From positions 3,204,040-3,224,039 of the forward strand of contig NC_135569.1 in the NCBI RefSeq assembly GCF_964340395.1: 20,000 bases of DNA. The letters run 5' to 3'. Positions within the stretch are counted from its first letter, which is position 1. Every line of letters starts with the position of its first letter. The DNA is from Glandiceps talaboti (taxonomy: Eukaryota > Hemichordata > Enteropneusta > Spengelidae). The translations under genes were made by a program, and so were the position numbers. The notes beneath the pieces are model-generated. The model had not been told where the DNA came from and made no database searches. It worked only from the letters and a program-made list of their open reading frames with translations. Positions 1 through 11,258 of the stretch are shown here, piece by piece.

Positions 1-914
1 CAAATACAGCTCAATGCGGTATCCATCCCCAGTGTATTGTGTCACACAGGTAGTTTCCGTTAGATGATGAACCGTCAAACATCCGCTTCTTTTTTTCTCA
101 TATAGATTCCTCGTTTTCCTTGAGCGGAAAGATTACCCTTTAGTGTTACAATGCACCATCTGAGGATAATTTCACCTCAGTCAGAAAGAAGTTGAAAAGC
201 AGTATGTTTTTTTTTGTTCCCTAAGGGTCGTCGCCATTAACAAGCACCTTAAATGTCAAATGACGGTGCGACATGGGACGATATCAATGTTCCTACATAC
301 CACTTGGCAATACGTCTGGTTTAGTTAAAATATGTTATCATTGTTTACAGATGAAATAGTTTCAGCTAACATATGACATGTACTGACATTTAGTTTACCA
401 ACCAGGAGGGGTTTAAAAAGTCTGACATTAACTATGATTTGAAGCGAACTAGACGAGCGTAAAATGAGCGAATCCTTTTAGCCGAATTTTCACGCTAAGT
501 TAACGTCGCGATAAATGAAGTTGCTGTCCTTGTTCTGGGCCTACTATCTGATAGACATGCCATCTCTAGAGACTTCTCATTCTATGGCTATCGCTTCCTC
601 GTGTTCTTATCCACTAGATTATTTCAGTGTAACAGTCTCTAGGGTAAGCTGACTTATTTTGTCAGGTAGTGGATGTCGGTTCTTTGTTCGGAGATCACCT
701 GTACATGTATACACCTTTCAGCTTTATGTAATACAGATTATGAAAAGTCCACGAGATGGCTGTAGCAGTTTTAACAAATTCAAGCTTTTTATTCTAGGAT
801 CGATCATCATTCGACTCGTTATCTTATTGCAAAGGTCATGCCGGTCATTTGCTATACGCGATCATGTACAGTTTTCCATGCATGCTAAGGTCAAAAGCGT
901 AACTAAAATATGGT

Positions 915-922
915 TGACGTCA
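915..922. promoter_or_regulatory. CRE-type palindrome TGACGTCA
   Basis: This is a full 8-bp match to the cAMP-response element bound by CREB/ATF bZIP dimers in animals. A second copy lies at 8519-8526. No TATA box, initiator or gene start was found beside either, so function is unproven. An 8-bp match in 20 kb may be chance. Confidence 0.25.
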
Positions 923-1256
923 CAACAGAAATGATTGGAAATATTGCAATATTATTGAATATTTCCACGTGTGTTATGCTATCAGTAATAAATCTTCGTA
1001 GAAGGTTGAATCCCTCAAATACTTCACTTCTATGTTACTGAATGGTGGTAGAATTTAAAAGAAATTGGTAGTAACATATGAATACTTATAAGTGTCAATG
1101 CCAAATGGCTTGGTTTGGATAACTGACCTGAAGTTAAACGTCAAGGTCAAATGCCAAGGCTTTAAAAGCAAGATTATACCTGATAATTTGGGATAGGTGT
1201 TTTTATGCACTAAATAGCTTTAGTATACGCCTCATATATTCGCACATCGCGCGTTA

Positions 1257-1321
1257 CATTGTTTTCAAAAGGAAAAGTGCTGATGAGGTAAGCAGTCCGT
1301 ATATTGCGGTACTGACCGAAA
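1257..1321 (+). other. Two hairpins around a hammerhead-like core
   Basis: In order, the sequence has UA (1255-1256), a hairpin, CTGATGA (1280-1286), a second hairpin (1287-1317), and GAAA (1318-1321). The first hairpin pairs 1257-1258 with 1278-1279 and 1262-1266 with 1272-1276. The second pairs GGT 1287-1289 with ACC 1315-1317, CAGT 1293-1296 with ACTG 1311-1314, and CCG 1297-1299 with CGG 1307-1309 around a 7-nt loop. This is the strand order of a type III hammerhead ribozyme, including the G-C pair expected next to the core in helix II. Helix III is almost absent: A1321-U1255 pairs, the next position is U·U, then one C-G. It may be a decayed ribozyme or a coincidence. Confidence 0.25.
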
Positions 1322-2359
1322 TCAACCAGGAAATAATAATGACTATATAATCTCGACGGTCAAATGTACGTTTTAGTCTAGTCAAAACCACTATTTCTCG
1401 TGCTGATTCGATATGGCTTATGATTAAGTTGAAGGGTCTCGAACTGAGCAGTTGTCTTCGTTTATCGACACTAAGCAACAGTCAAAGGTCACAGTTGAGG
1501 GTGACATATTACTATGATGGTTATTGCTTTAGCGATGATTGATGAGAGTGATGACACGTAAACTGCTATCAAAGACAACAATGGACGAATCTGTGTATCT
1601 TGATCTTTCCATGTACTGTGAAGTGATGACGATGTAGGCTGTTTTGTAGTGTGAATGCAAAGATACTGGGCTAGGGGCGCACAAAAAACACATATTGGCT
1701 ACTTACATAGAGTATAGAAGGTTAACGATGTAAAGTTCGCTTAGCTATAAACATTTGGTCTCCATACTACCATTTCTTAATTAAATTGTGAAACAATATG
1801 TTAGAGTAATCAAGTGCCTACTATTTTACAAATATGCACTAATTCCGACACGTGCTTTATTCTGCCGAAATTGTATGAAAATATTGCACCGCCTTTCACG
1901 GAATGAACACCACCCGTCCCCATCCTCCGTAATTACATTTCCACATTTTGAAAAAGGCTATGTATTCATCGATGTCTGTACACCTGTACAAATAAAATCT
2001 ACGCCATATTGATATTTTCTGTCACAATATAAACTAAATGAAGAACATACATTCATTGCAAGCCCCGGGCTTTGACACGGTTTGAAGATTGTAGACAAAC
2101 GAACTCATTACTTAGAACTTAGAAGACGTCGTCTTCAAGCAATGGCTTTCAGGGGTCAGATAATTCTGAAATTTCAAAAATCTGCTGCACTAAAGTTAAA
2201 ATTGCGTGTATGCTTTCAAGGGTCAACAACTAACAGTACTTTTGATACGGTAGGATAAGTAATTGTTTATGCACGCATAAGGTAAGTAGTTAAACAGCTT
2301 AAAATGCAGGGAATGTAAAATACATAGAACATCATTTGTTTGGAAATATAAAAACGTGC

Positions 2360-2471
<112 letters not shown>

Positions 2472-2554
2472 CATCAACATCTCCTGACGAGTGATTTACT
2501 CACGAAACAGGCTTGTAGAGACGAAAAACCCGACATGATTTTCTTCTACCCTCA

Positions 2555-3045
<491 letters not shown>

Positions 3046-3048
3046 TAT

Positions 3049-3219
3049 CAAGTCTATTGGGTTACTCTACAAGTAACCTAGAATAGTTAGGAAAAAATAC
3101 CACATCTAAATATAATGACCGCGAATGATTTTAAAAACAAAATATCCCGTCTAATTATTGGATTACTTTACATAATATCCTAGAATATCTAGAAACAAAA
3201 CATCTCATCTAAGTAGTGC
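3049..3219. repeat. Diverged tandem duplication, ~101-bp period
   Basis: The segment beginning GTCTATTGGGTTACTCTAC (about 3051-3118) matches the segment beginning GTCTAATTATTGGATTAC (about 3149-3219). Shared anchors in order are GTCTA, ATTGG, TTACT-TAC, CCTAGAATA, TAG-AA and CATCTAA. Heavy divergence and small indels show it is old. A possible third, older unit sits near 2994-3015. Confidence 0.6.
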
Positions 3220-3859
3220 ACACCAGTGTCGCCACTGAGTGACTGCTGGTCACTTAATTAAAACATATCAAACTATATGGATATGAAGACTGTAATTGAT
3301 ATCAATTCTATGTCGGTTTCAAACAGGGTTGGCATAATTACAACGATCTTTTCCTTGACTTTTGAACTTCACAACGATACCACAATGTTAGTCTGTGTCT
3401 TTTCCTGTCAACCAGAGATGTGTAACGTTGATCTTTACTAGGCTGTCAACTCGATCCGTTTTACAGATTGTCTAGCTATAACAGAGCGAGTTACCTTGTT
3501 TGGTGGGTCTATAGAAGCATTGTGTGTAGACAATATTACCCAAACGAACGTACAACGAAATAGCCACTAATATGAACCCAATGGACTTCTGAACAATCTG
3601 GGTGAACAATGCAAAACCTATCACAAGAAATTACAGAAATAATTTGATTCACCATACCATCTCTGTCTAGCTTTTTTCCCTCTCTAATCTAACATACCTC
3701 CTGAAGAAAAGTCACGAGCGTGACAAGCTGTATGCCATTAGTTACTAAGACGAGGACAGCGGGGACAAGCTTACAGTTCCCTTCTGAAATATTGCAGTAA
3801 TCTCCTGTAAACTTCGGACTAAATTAATCTTTTAAGAAACCTGTGTCTACTATACTGCC
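3220..3859. other. Unique sequence, nothing recognised
   Basis: No open frame of note, repeat or RNA gene was found. Short inverted words occur but none exceeds what is expected by chance. Confidence 0.5.
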
Positions 3860-4270
3860 TTATCCAATATTATGTTCCATTTCCCAACGTTGTCCTCCAG
3901 CTTAGGCGCATACTCTATCGTATGTCATTACAAACTCGTACTACCCTACTCTGCCAATGTTTTCTTCTCTGTTACACTTCCCTATTCCATTCAACATCAC
4001 TTCTGCCTACTTCCTATTCACCACTACACTTCTGTATACTCGAATTGTCTACTCTAAATTTGTCTTCTCTCAACACACCCCTACAAAACTCCCTGAAACC
4101 TCCTTCTATTCAGTTCACTTCATGTTGTTCTACTCTGCGTTTCGTACAACGCCTAACTTATTCCCATATTCGGTTTATTTTACTGAAGTTTATGAAGATT
4201 TTTAACCTAGATCATTCTTTGCTGATCAATTCTACTCTAAATTGCTCTCTACACTACTGTGTTCTAAATC
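3860..4270. repeat. G-poor C/T/A-rich degenerate tract
   Basis: The + strand is strongly depleted of G and rich in TACT, CTAC, TTCC and TCTAC words. It leads into the pentanucleotide arrays at 4271-4705. It reads like an old, substituted version of a CTCTA/TACTC-type simple repeat. The overlapping open frames at 3872-4329 reflect this composition and not a gene. Confidence 0.5.
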
Positions 4271-4328
4271 GTATTGTATTGTATTGTATTGTATTGTATT
4301 GTATTGTATTGTATTGTATTGTATTGTA
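4271..4328. repeat. (GTATT)n pentanucleotide microsatellite
   Basis: Eleven pure GTATT units are followed by GTA. In another register the unit is TATTG. It is the first of several related pentamer arrays within 440 bp. Confidence 0.97.
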
Positions 4329-4440
4329 GACTGCTCTACCCTAATCTACTCTAGTCTGGGTACACCCTAGTCTATACACTATACTCTCAGTTCTATTAAA
4401 CTCCATCCTCTCTATATTACCTCCTCTCCACTAAATTACG

Positions 4441-4471
4441 GTACTGTACTGTACTGTACTGTACTGTACTG
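4441..4471. repeat. (GTACT)n pentanucleotide microsatellite
   Basis: Six pure GTACT units plus one base. It differs by one base per unit from the GTATT array just upstream. GTACTGTAC words continue in broken form to about 4505. Confidence 0.95.
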
Positions 4472-4520
4472 CGCCAAACCGTGCTGAATGGTACTCTACT
4501 GTATGACACTCTACATATAT

Positions 4521-4645
4521 GCTACTATATTGTACTCTAATAGACTCTACTCGACTCGACTCTACTCTACACTAACCTAACCTACCCTACCCTACCCTGC
4601 AGATATACTACTATATTGTACTTTAATAGACTCTACTCTACTCTA
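4521..4645. repeat. 86-bp local duplication with short pentamer runs
   Basis: CTACTATATTGTACTCTAAT at 4522 recurs at 4608 with one substitution, and both copies continue into AGACTCTACTC. Between them lie short runs of GACTC (4551-4562), TAACC (4573-4582) and TACCC (4583-4597). The second copy leads straight into the long CTCTA array, so replication slippage within this block is a simple explanation. Confidence 0.75.
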
Positions 4646-4705
4646 CTCTACTCTACTCTACTCTACTCTACTCTACTCTACTCTACTCTACTCTACTCTA
4701 CTCTA
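4631..4705. repeat. (CTCTA)n pentanucleotide microsatellite
   Basis: Fifteen pure CTCTA units. In another register the unit is TACTC, one substitution from TACTG, the unit of the 4441 array. Confidence 0.97.
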
Positions 4706-4710
4706 CTATA

Positions 4711-6460
4711 GTCTAAGTTGAACTGTGAATATAAGTCATCAACCTGAAATGTGTTTGAAAAACTGTTATAGAATAGCACGACTTCAATCATGGACAAAAG
4801 CTACATTTCAATCAGCAAAAATTGAATGTCTCCGAAGTTATTGAACTTTTAATACACCCAATAAACAATCACATCCTCAATTCAAATAAATTATTCCTTT
4901 TAACCCCATAGTTTTTCTGGTGACAAAGAAAACATTTCATTCCATTGCTGTACATGGTATGTCTATAAATTGAATTATCCTAAGATATAGCTTCATTGTG
5001 ATCAACACTACTTTAAAATAACATTTGCTTTGGTGTGTATTTTAGGTTCATGATGGCGATTAATGCACCATTTTTTGCAGATCTGAAAACAGGTGAACAT
5101 GATTGAGTTGGTGCGCTTTGTGATTATTCCATCTAGGGATATCATGGAACATTTAACAAGCAAAAATCAATAAGCACTCATATCGAACTCCTTGGAAATA
5201 GTGTATATTGAATAGAACTACGAGTCTCACTTCGGATTTCAATGTAGGTAGGGCAGGAAATGTGTTCCTATAATGTTTACTGTTGTACTAAGTAGTGTAA
5301 AATTGAATTGTCTACATTCGTTGCATCGAAGACCGGTTTGAATGTTTTACTGTAACCGAATACCTACGTTTATAGAAGAAATAAGCTCGATCAATATATT
5401 TGACATTGCTTACCGTGTAAGTTTGCATATACATGGTTTATAAGCACATGAGCATTGAGAGTACGATTACAAAATAACTTTACCACACGGGTTTCTCTTT
5501 TTTCGTAATACATGTCTCCACTGGGTAAATAAAAGAAAATCGATTTTCACCAAAAGCGTTGCTCTTGCTTTAATATTTACATTTTCTGATGTAAAGTATA
5601 CCCTCGTTACGCAAAGTATTTGAAATAGAGACTTATGTTCTAGTTATTTCTAAATTTAACTTTGGGGACTGGAAATATTGCTGGACGTGCATCGTCTTTT
5701 TATGGTAACATGACAGACAGAAATAAAATAGACTACCCGAGTTACAATCGAACCACCTAGGTTACAAAGAAAAGCCAGTATATTCGTAAGATTGTTGATC
5801 ACGTCGTTGATTTGACTGGTTACTAACACGGATTGGTATAATTTCAATTTATAGAGGTGATTTCATAAAATTGAGACAAAATTAAATAAGACGAAGAATA
5901 ATTTGATATTTTTTGAAGAGCAAGACAGCCTTGAGAAACAAGTTAAACCACAACGTATAAAATGGAAGTTGTATGTACTTCGTCCCTATGTTATTACCAT
6001 TTCAAGATCATAATAGATTGTACGTTATTTTAAGGCTTTGGCGTTTCATGACTTAAACCATAAAAAAAACCAAGGCAGTGTTACTTCAAACAACATGTCA
6101 TTGACATTTACAGGCGTTTTGAACAAAATGAAAACAGTCACATGTATAACGTAAGTTCGTAACAGATAAACTTTTGTCCAATCTAGTTTGTGAGCTCGTC
6201 TCTTAGAGTTGTAATACGAAACCATGGGTTAATCAAAAGTAGTCAATTACTCATGATACAGTATCTCCAGTCAAGTATGGAAAACAATAAATTTTAACAC
6301 AATTAATAAGTCCTGACAAATGGGTTTCATTTTCAATTTTCTTTGTGACATTTACTATCAAACATAACACCTTTATCGTTCCCATGTGTTATATATTATG
6401 TATCCTGCAAATACATTTTCTAAGGTACATTTGTTTACTCACTGATAACAACGCGTATAC

Positions 6461-6462
<2 letters not shown>
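4711..6462. other. Unique AT-rich sequence, no gene seen
   Basis: The longest open frame is 63 codons on the - strand (5656-5847), has no recognisable motif and is within chance length. A GGTTCGATTG word on the - strand near 5745 resembles a tRNA B box, but no A box or cloverleaf accompanies it. Nothing else is supportable. Confidence 0.55.
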
Positions 6463-6524
<62 letters not shown>

Positions 6525-6591
6525 ATGTATGTATGTATGTATGTATGTGTGTATGCATGCATGCATGCATGCATGCATGTTTGTATATGTA

Positions 6592-6632
<41 letters not shown>

Positions 6633-6743
6633 GCCTGCCTGCCTGCATGTCTATGAATGAATGAATGAATGAATGTATGTATGTATGTATGTATGTATGT
6701 ATGTATGTATGTATGTATGTATGTATGTATGTATGTATGTATA

Positions 6744-6780
<37 letters not shown>

Positions 6781-6832
6781 GTCTCTCTGTCTCTCTGTCT
6801 GTCTCTCTGTCTGTCTCTCTGTGAATGTATGT
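6463..6832. repeat. Large compound GT/GTAT/GCAT/GTCT/GAAT microsatellite
   Basis: In order: (GT)n 6463-6508, (GTAT)n to about 6546, (GCAT)n 6553-6579, (GTCT)n 6593-6632, (GCCT)3 6633-6644, (GAAT)n 6654-6674, (GTAT)n 6674-6742, then (GTCT)n grading into GTCTCT units to about 6820. Each block differs from a neighbour by one base per unit, as expected from point mutations spread by slippage. From 6463 to 6580 purines and pyrimidines alternate without a break, a pattern that favours Z-DNA. Frames of MYVC or LSVC type are artefacts of period 4. Confidence 0.97.
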
Positions 6833-6835
6833 CTT

Positions 6836-7181
6836 TAACAGAAGTATCATTATGTATGACTTCATTTTTTTACACTCCACATACTTGTTTAGTACTGTAC
6901 GTGTAAAACCACACCCTATAGTATTGTTATCTGTGGCTATTGATATATGAATATCTACACATCAAAAGTTAGTAATAACAACTCTGTCATGGCAACTGAA
7001 CCGTCATTTTCCACAAAAGAGTATTCCCTAAATAGATACACAGGTATTAAGTAAATCATTATGAATACAATATCTGAATTAGTAAATATTTCCCTATAGG
7101 TAATGTTACTGTAAATATGTAGTAGTTTAATATAACACACAATACAAGATAGAAACTACACAGTAGATGTGACCATTTAAT
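6836..7181. other. Unique sequence, nothing recognised
   Basis: AT-rich, with no coding or structural signal that I can support. Confidence 0.5.
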
Positions 7182-7222
7182 ATATAAGAAATCCCAGTTT
7201 TTAAAACTGGGACTTCTTATAT
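7182..7222. repeat. 20-bp near-perfect hairpin
   Basis: Bases 7182-7201 pair with 7203-7222 with a single mismatch (A7191/C7213). The core is TCCCAGTTTT against AAAACTGGGA. The turn is a single T on paper, so a few central T-A pairs would open to form the loop. It is too short for a standard animal microRNA precursor and lacks the T-rich tail or gene context of a terminator. It may be the stub of a small inverted-repeat element. Confidence 0.8.
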
Positions 7223-9277
7223 TCAACTGAATAAACCTGATGAGTAAACCCAAACCGAATAAAACGAGATTATTGTTAATTAGGATCGGAAATTAAAAGG
7301 AAACCCCCTATTTCATTGGATATGGGCCACACACATCGTACATATACACAATAGCATGGCCACATACTACGATATTCCTTTGTTATTATTGCATATATAC
7401 ACACATATAATGTTAAAGCTTTGTAAGATAACAACAACTTGAAAATGTATATCTTCAGTTTGTACCCACTGACTCCGTTAATAACTTGTCAAATGGAGTT
7501 AACTTTCCCAATAACATGAACGAGTCTGGTGTCACTGAACCGTCGTTATATACTACCTAGATTATATTTGTTGCAGAAAAGATTATGTGACACAAATTCT
7601 GATATTCTAGTTATGTCAGCAATACGACAGACACCGTACCACCTATAAAGTATTCATACTATTACTATATAGCTTTGGTATCTAGAAAAGTCGTACCTCA
7701 TCAATAAAAGACAAAATGAACTGTGTCAGTGAATTATTAATTTCTTTCTGATATTTGTAATGGATCTTCTGCTGAATTATCGAAATTTAATATCACTGAT
7801 AATTCTACGGATTAAATGGTTTATAACATACAATGGTTTCAATATAAACTGTATGCTGTATTATATCAATACACGGCATACACATTATGTGGACTATACA
7901 AGTACATGGTACGCACAGCAATGCAATGACAATCATCCACAAAGACAACGTTGATTGACGTGAGGCTAAACATTTCATCTAACAGTACTGTCAATAAAAC
8001 TATTATTCGGAAGAAAATAATCTTATTTATTGTTTGATTTTCTCGGTGTGACTTTTGTCGAGAAAGAGCCTTTCATTATTTTTGTTTTATTTTATCTTTG
8101 CATTCGATTTATTTTGATGATGTTGGAACTTTATACGTACATGTCAACGAACTTACGGTCAAGTTATTACTACGCGGTTCAATACAGCGCGGAGTGGATA
8201 TATGGTTCGAGTGTTTTGGATGAATATCAAAAATAAATACACACCATGTTCCAAGACTATGTATAACAGACTGAGCTATGAGCATTACGAGCTGGTATTT
8301 CTTGTACCTTTATGCGTAGAGCGACTGTTGATGTCCTCGTGGGAACCATTAGTATACGGATGGCAGACACCATACAATGGCACAAGCCCTTAGTGAACAA
8401 TTTGACATTCTATCCCCTTCATACCTCGGTCTTTGTACATGTGTTCTGAATTAGGTTCATTTGATGGGATTGGAGGAAATTAAACAATATTACTACAAAT
8501 CTCTCGTGACCTGGGTTTTGACGTCATCATTACCAAATGGTCTTGTCGGTTGAAGTCAAAAAACGTTTACGGATTCATTTCTCCTACTTAGACGTTTATT
8601 CTCCCGGGATTAGGATTCACGTTGTAAAGAGACGTTCTTAGTATGTAGTTTTCCTGCTTTTTCGGATAATAGTGCCACATTACTGTGCAGAAATCAACAC
8701 AATTATCGGCGGTATTGGTGAAATGCTACGTGCTTGGAATACCTAATGAGAAATCAGTTTACACGATGTTAAATTGATCGTGATGTTATTTACCCATTCC
8801 CACAGTTGCCATAAATAAATCCTTTTTTCTAAAATATGAGTGTAAAGTGCATATGGAAGTTTTTCATTATTGTCAGATTTTTTATGTATCTTGGCAGCCT
8901 TGCATGGATAGAATCAGTCGACATTCGAACTTCCTGACCCGGAGGATTTGTTGTGAAATATTTACATCTGCCTTTAGAAAATCCATGAGTTCAACAGGGG
9001 AAAGCACACTCATGAATCATAAAACTTTTCTCGAAAGGTTGAATATCCTTGAGGAAAGGAGGCATCTAGCATGATGCAGATATTTGGAAAAGATCCTTAG
9101 GATGTGAATTGGCATATAGGAGATGATGTTAAGGTGGCTATGCAACGTTGTATGCTACGAACAACGATTTTAATTGAATGCAGTGCCCTGCATTCATTAC
9201 TCTCCTACAAGCCTAACTTCGGTTATGTCACTTTATTTCATTGTTATTGCTGATTTTAGTGCTACTCTTAAACTTGT
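7223..9277. other. Unique AT-rich sequence, no gene seen
   Basis: Open frames near 7760, 8030, 8202 and 8847 (63-75 codons) show no known motif and are of chance length. A second TGACGTCA palindrome is at 8519-8526. A perfect 9-bp hairpin, TGAATGCAG at 9175-9183 against CTGCATTCA at 9188-9196 with a 4-nt loop, is the only notable fold. Confidence 0.55.
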
Positions 9278-9390
9278 ACTAGCTCTATATGCGGTACTCT
9301 TGTCCATAATAATATGGTATTACAATTAAGTAGTTAGACCTAATAAAACAGTTTTTGCACTAGCTGTATATGCGGTACTCCTGTCCATAA
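9278..9390. repeat. 32-bp direct repeat, 81-bp spacing
   Basis: The 32 bases at 9278-9309 recur at 9359-9390 with two substitutions. Shared words include TATATGCGGTACTC and TGTCCATAA. The 49 bases between the copies are not repeated. The copies could be short transposed or slippage-derived duplicates. Confidence 0.85.
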
Positions 9391-10598
9391 GGTAACTAAC
9401 AATAAATTCACTTAAAATGTTAAAGCCCCGGTCAAATAATTAGACATTTTACATATCAGTAAGAGCGCTGTTTTATCTTAGAAATTAGAGAGATTCAGAC
9501 GAAAGCCACGTAGTCGCTTCAAACTAGATTCCAAAAAAGTAATTTTACACTCTAATAACTATTCTTAATGGACAATTTTTATTCTAACAAGGCTAGGTTA
9601 ATTATAAAGGTGGTTTTCTTTATGTTTATCTTTTTCATGATCCTATCGACCCGTTGTATTTATGGAATCTGGCCAAAACTATTTTAAAATGACACACTGT
9701 ATAGTCGGATCAGCAAAAGACACAGCATCACTAATACTAATGTGGAAACACCACAATTACTTTGTCCTTGTTTCTATATAATTATTTTAACCGACCTACT
9801 GACTCGTGATCCTTAAGGCGTTGAGATACGAAACTTAGTAAAAGGGTCACTAATCCCCACATGAAAAGGCAGACGTCTTTGAAGCATATCTCCAACCCCT
9901 AAATTCCACGATACTTCAATAGATCTATAGAGCGAAGGTGATTCGTGATTAGCAGCTTTCTGATTTCACCAAACACGGGTCGACAAGTTTTGCTTTAAGG
10001 GTTCACATGAGATTTAATAAAAGAATCAATTTTGCTACAGTTTACACGTACTGTTCTACTGTGGGATCTGTTGGGATGGCGGTAAACCACACTCAGAAGG
10101 GACGCTATTAGTATAATAAAGCCTTCATCAGTACAATCTATACTTATTTATATACCTATAAATTCGCCTTAAATAGTTAACCAGTCTACAAATAGACACT
10201 CATGAGGGTATATGTGAAGATATTTCACATCCTAAAGAAACAAATACAAAGACATGTTCTCTATTTTTGGCTTCTAATTATCGGTTCTCAAACCCATGCC
10301 CGTGATTATGTATGAACAGAGAACACACTGAAACAAAAATACCCCCCTTAACGATATGATTGATATGGTATACATTAAGAGTTGTTTACTATAGTAACAT
10401 GTGAATATACAGTTACAAATTACCAATAAAATAGAAAGTTAATACATCACCCAGCCCATAGGGGATTATTTGTGAATATGACATTATTATTTATATAAGT
10501 AATAACTCAAAATAAACGGGAAAAATGAAAAGATATATGTATATATCGTTTTCCCTGTGAATCTGTCTATTTGCGTTAGAAATGTTTGGTTTGTTATA
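9391..10598. other. Unique sequence, nothing recognised
   Basis: No open frame of note, no RNA gene and no repeat longer than a few bases was found. AT-rich throughout. Confidence 0.5.
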
Positions 10599-10624
10599 AC
10601 ACACACACACACACACACACACAC

Positions 10625-10701
<77 letters not shown>

Positions 10702-10777
10702 AAAATATATATATACATACATATACGTACATACACACACACACACACGAATATATATATACATACATACACATACG

Positions 10778-10831
<54 letters not shown>

Positions 10832-10844
10832 GTGGCACACACAC
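10599..10844. repeat. (AC)n/(AT)n compound microsatellite
   Basis: Blocks in order: (AC)n 10599-10624, (AT)n 10627-10690, (AC)n 10691-10700, a mixed ATAC/AT stretch, (AC)n to 10748, AT/ATAC to about 10775, and (AC)n 10782-10830 with a tail to 10844. The junction ACACGAATATATAT occurs twice (10621 and 10745), which points to an internal duplication of an AC-GA-AT module. Open frames on both strands are repeat artefacts. Confidence 0.96.
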
Positions 10845-11258
10845 TGAAATGTCGGTCATACAGTGGTATCACTTTCATTGTTACAATATTTTTCAACGGA
10901 AATTTGAGGACTGGCACAAGTGTCTTGGACAAATATTATCCCATGAAGTATTCTAGACTTTGCAAATATGTCGCGAGGCATTTCTCGTTAAAATGGCGAT
11001 AATTGCTTCTGCCAATTTCTCTTCCACCAAATATTTGAAATGGCTGTGACCCCTGACCTATACACACTTTGTTTCTAAGGACAACACAGAGTGACGTCGT
11101 ATTTGTGCTAATGGGTTATCGAATGCGTATGGTGTTTTCCCTCTGGTGTATAGGTTCTATGATAATCGTAATGAACAAAACAAAGTGCAAACAGATCAGT
11201 TATTTCTGCTGGTAAAACGCATTTGAGGTATAAGCGGAATGGGGGTTTCAACGTTTGA
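10845..11258. other. Unique sequence, nothing recognised
   Basis: No coding signal is visible. I looked here for upstream parts of a reverse transcriptase, because the remnant at 11259-11432 should be preceded by one, and saw none. Confidence 0.45.

Noticed and set aside
659-934. 91-codon + open frame
   Set aside because: It begins at TTG, has no domain or biased codon use that I can see, and its length is expected by chance in AT-rich DNA.
3872-4329. Overlapping + open frames rich in Leu, Ser and Thr
   Set aside because: They arise from the G-poor, C/T-rich composition and run into the GTATT microsatellite.
4573-4597. TAACC/TACCC run as an interstitial telomere repeat
   Set aside because: The unit is 5 bp, the run is very short, and it sits among related pentamer arrays. 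It is not the TTAGGG type.
5740-5760. tRNA B-box-like GGTTCGATTG on the - strand
   Set aside because: No A box, acceptor stem or cloverleaf could be built around it.
6345-6906. Cys/Val/Met or His/Thr/Tyr-rich open frames on both strands
   Set aside because: Tetranucleotide repeats without stop codons stay open in several frames. These are not genes.
7240-7265. CTGATGAG word as another hammerhead
   Set aside because: No GAAA follows at a usable distance and no helix II forms.
8847-9074. 75-codon + open frame
   Set aside because: No motif, chance length, and no matching frames nearby.
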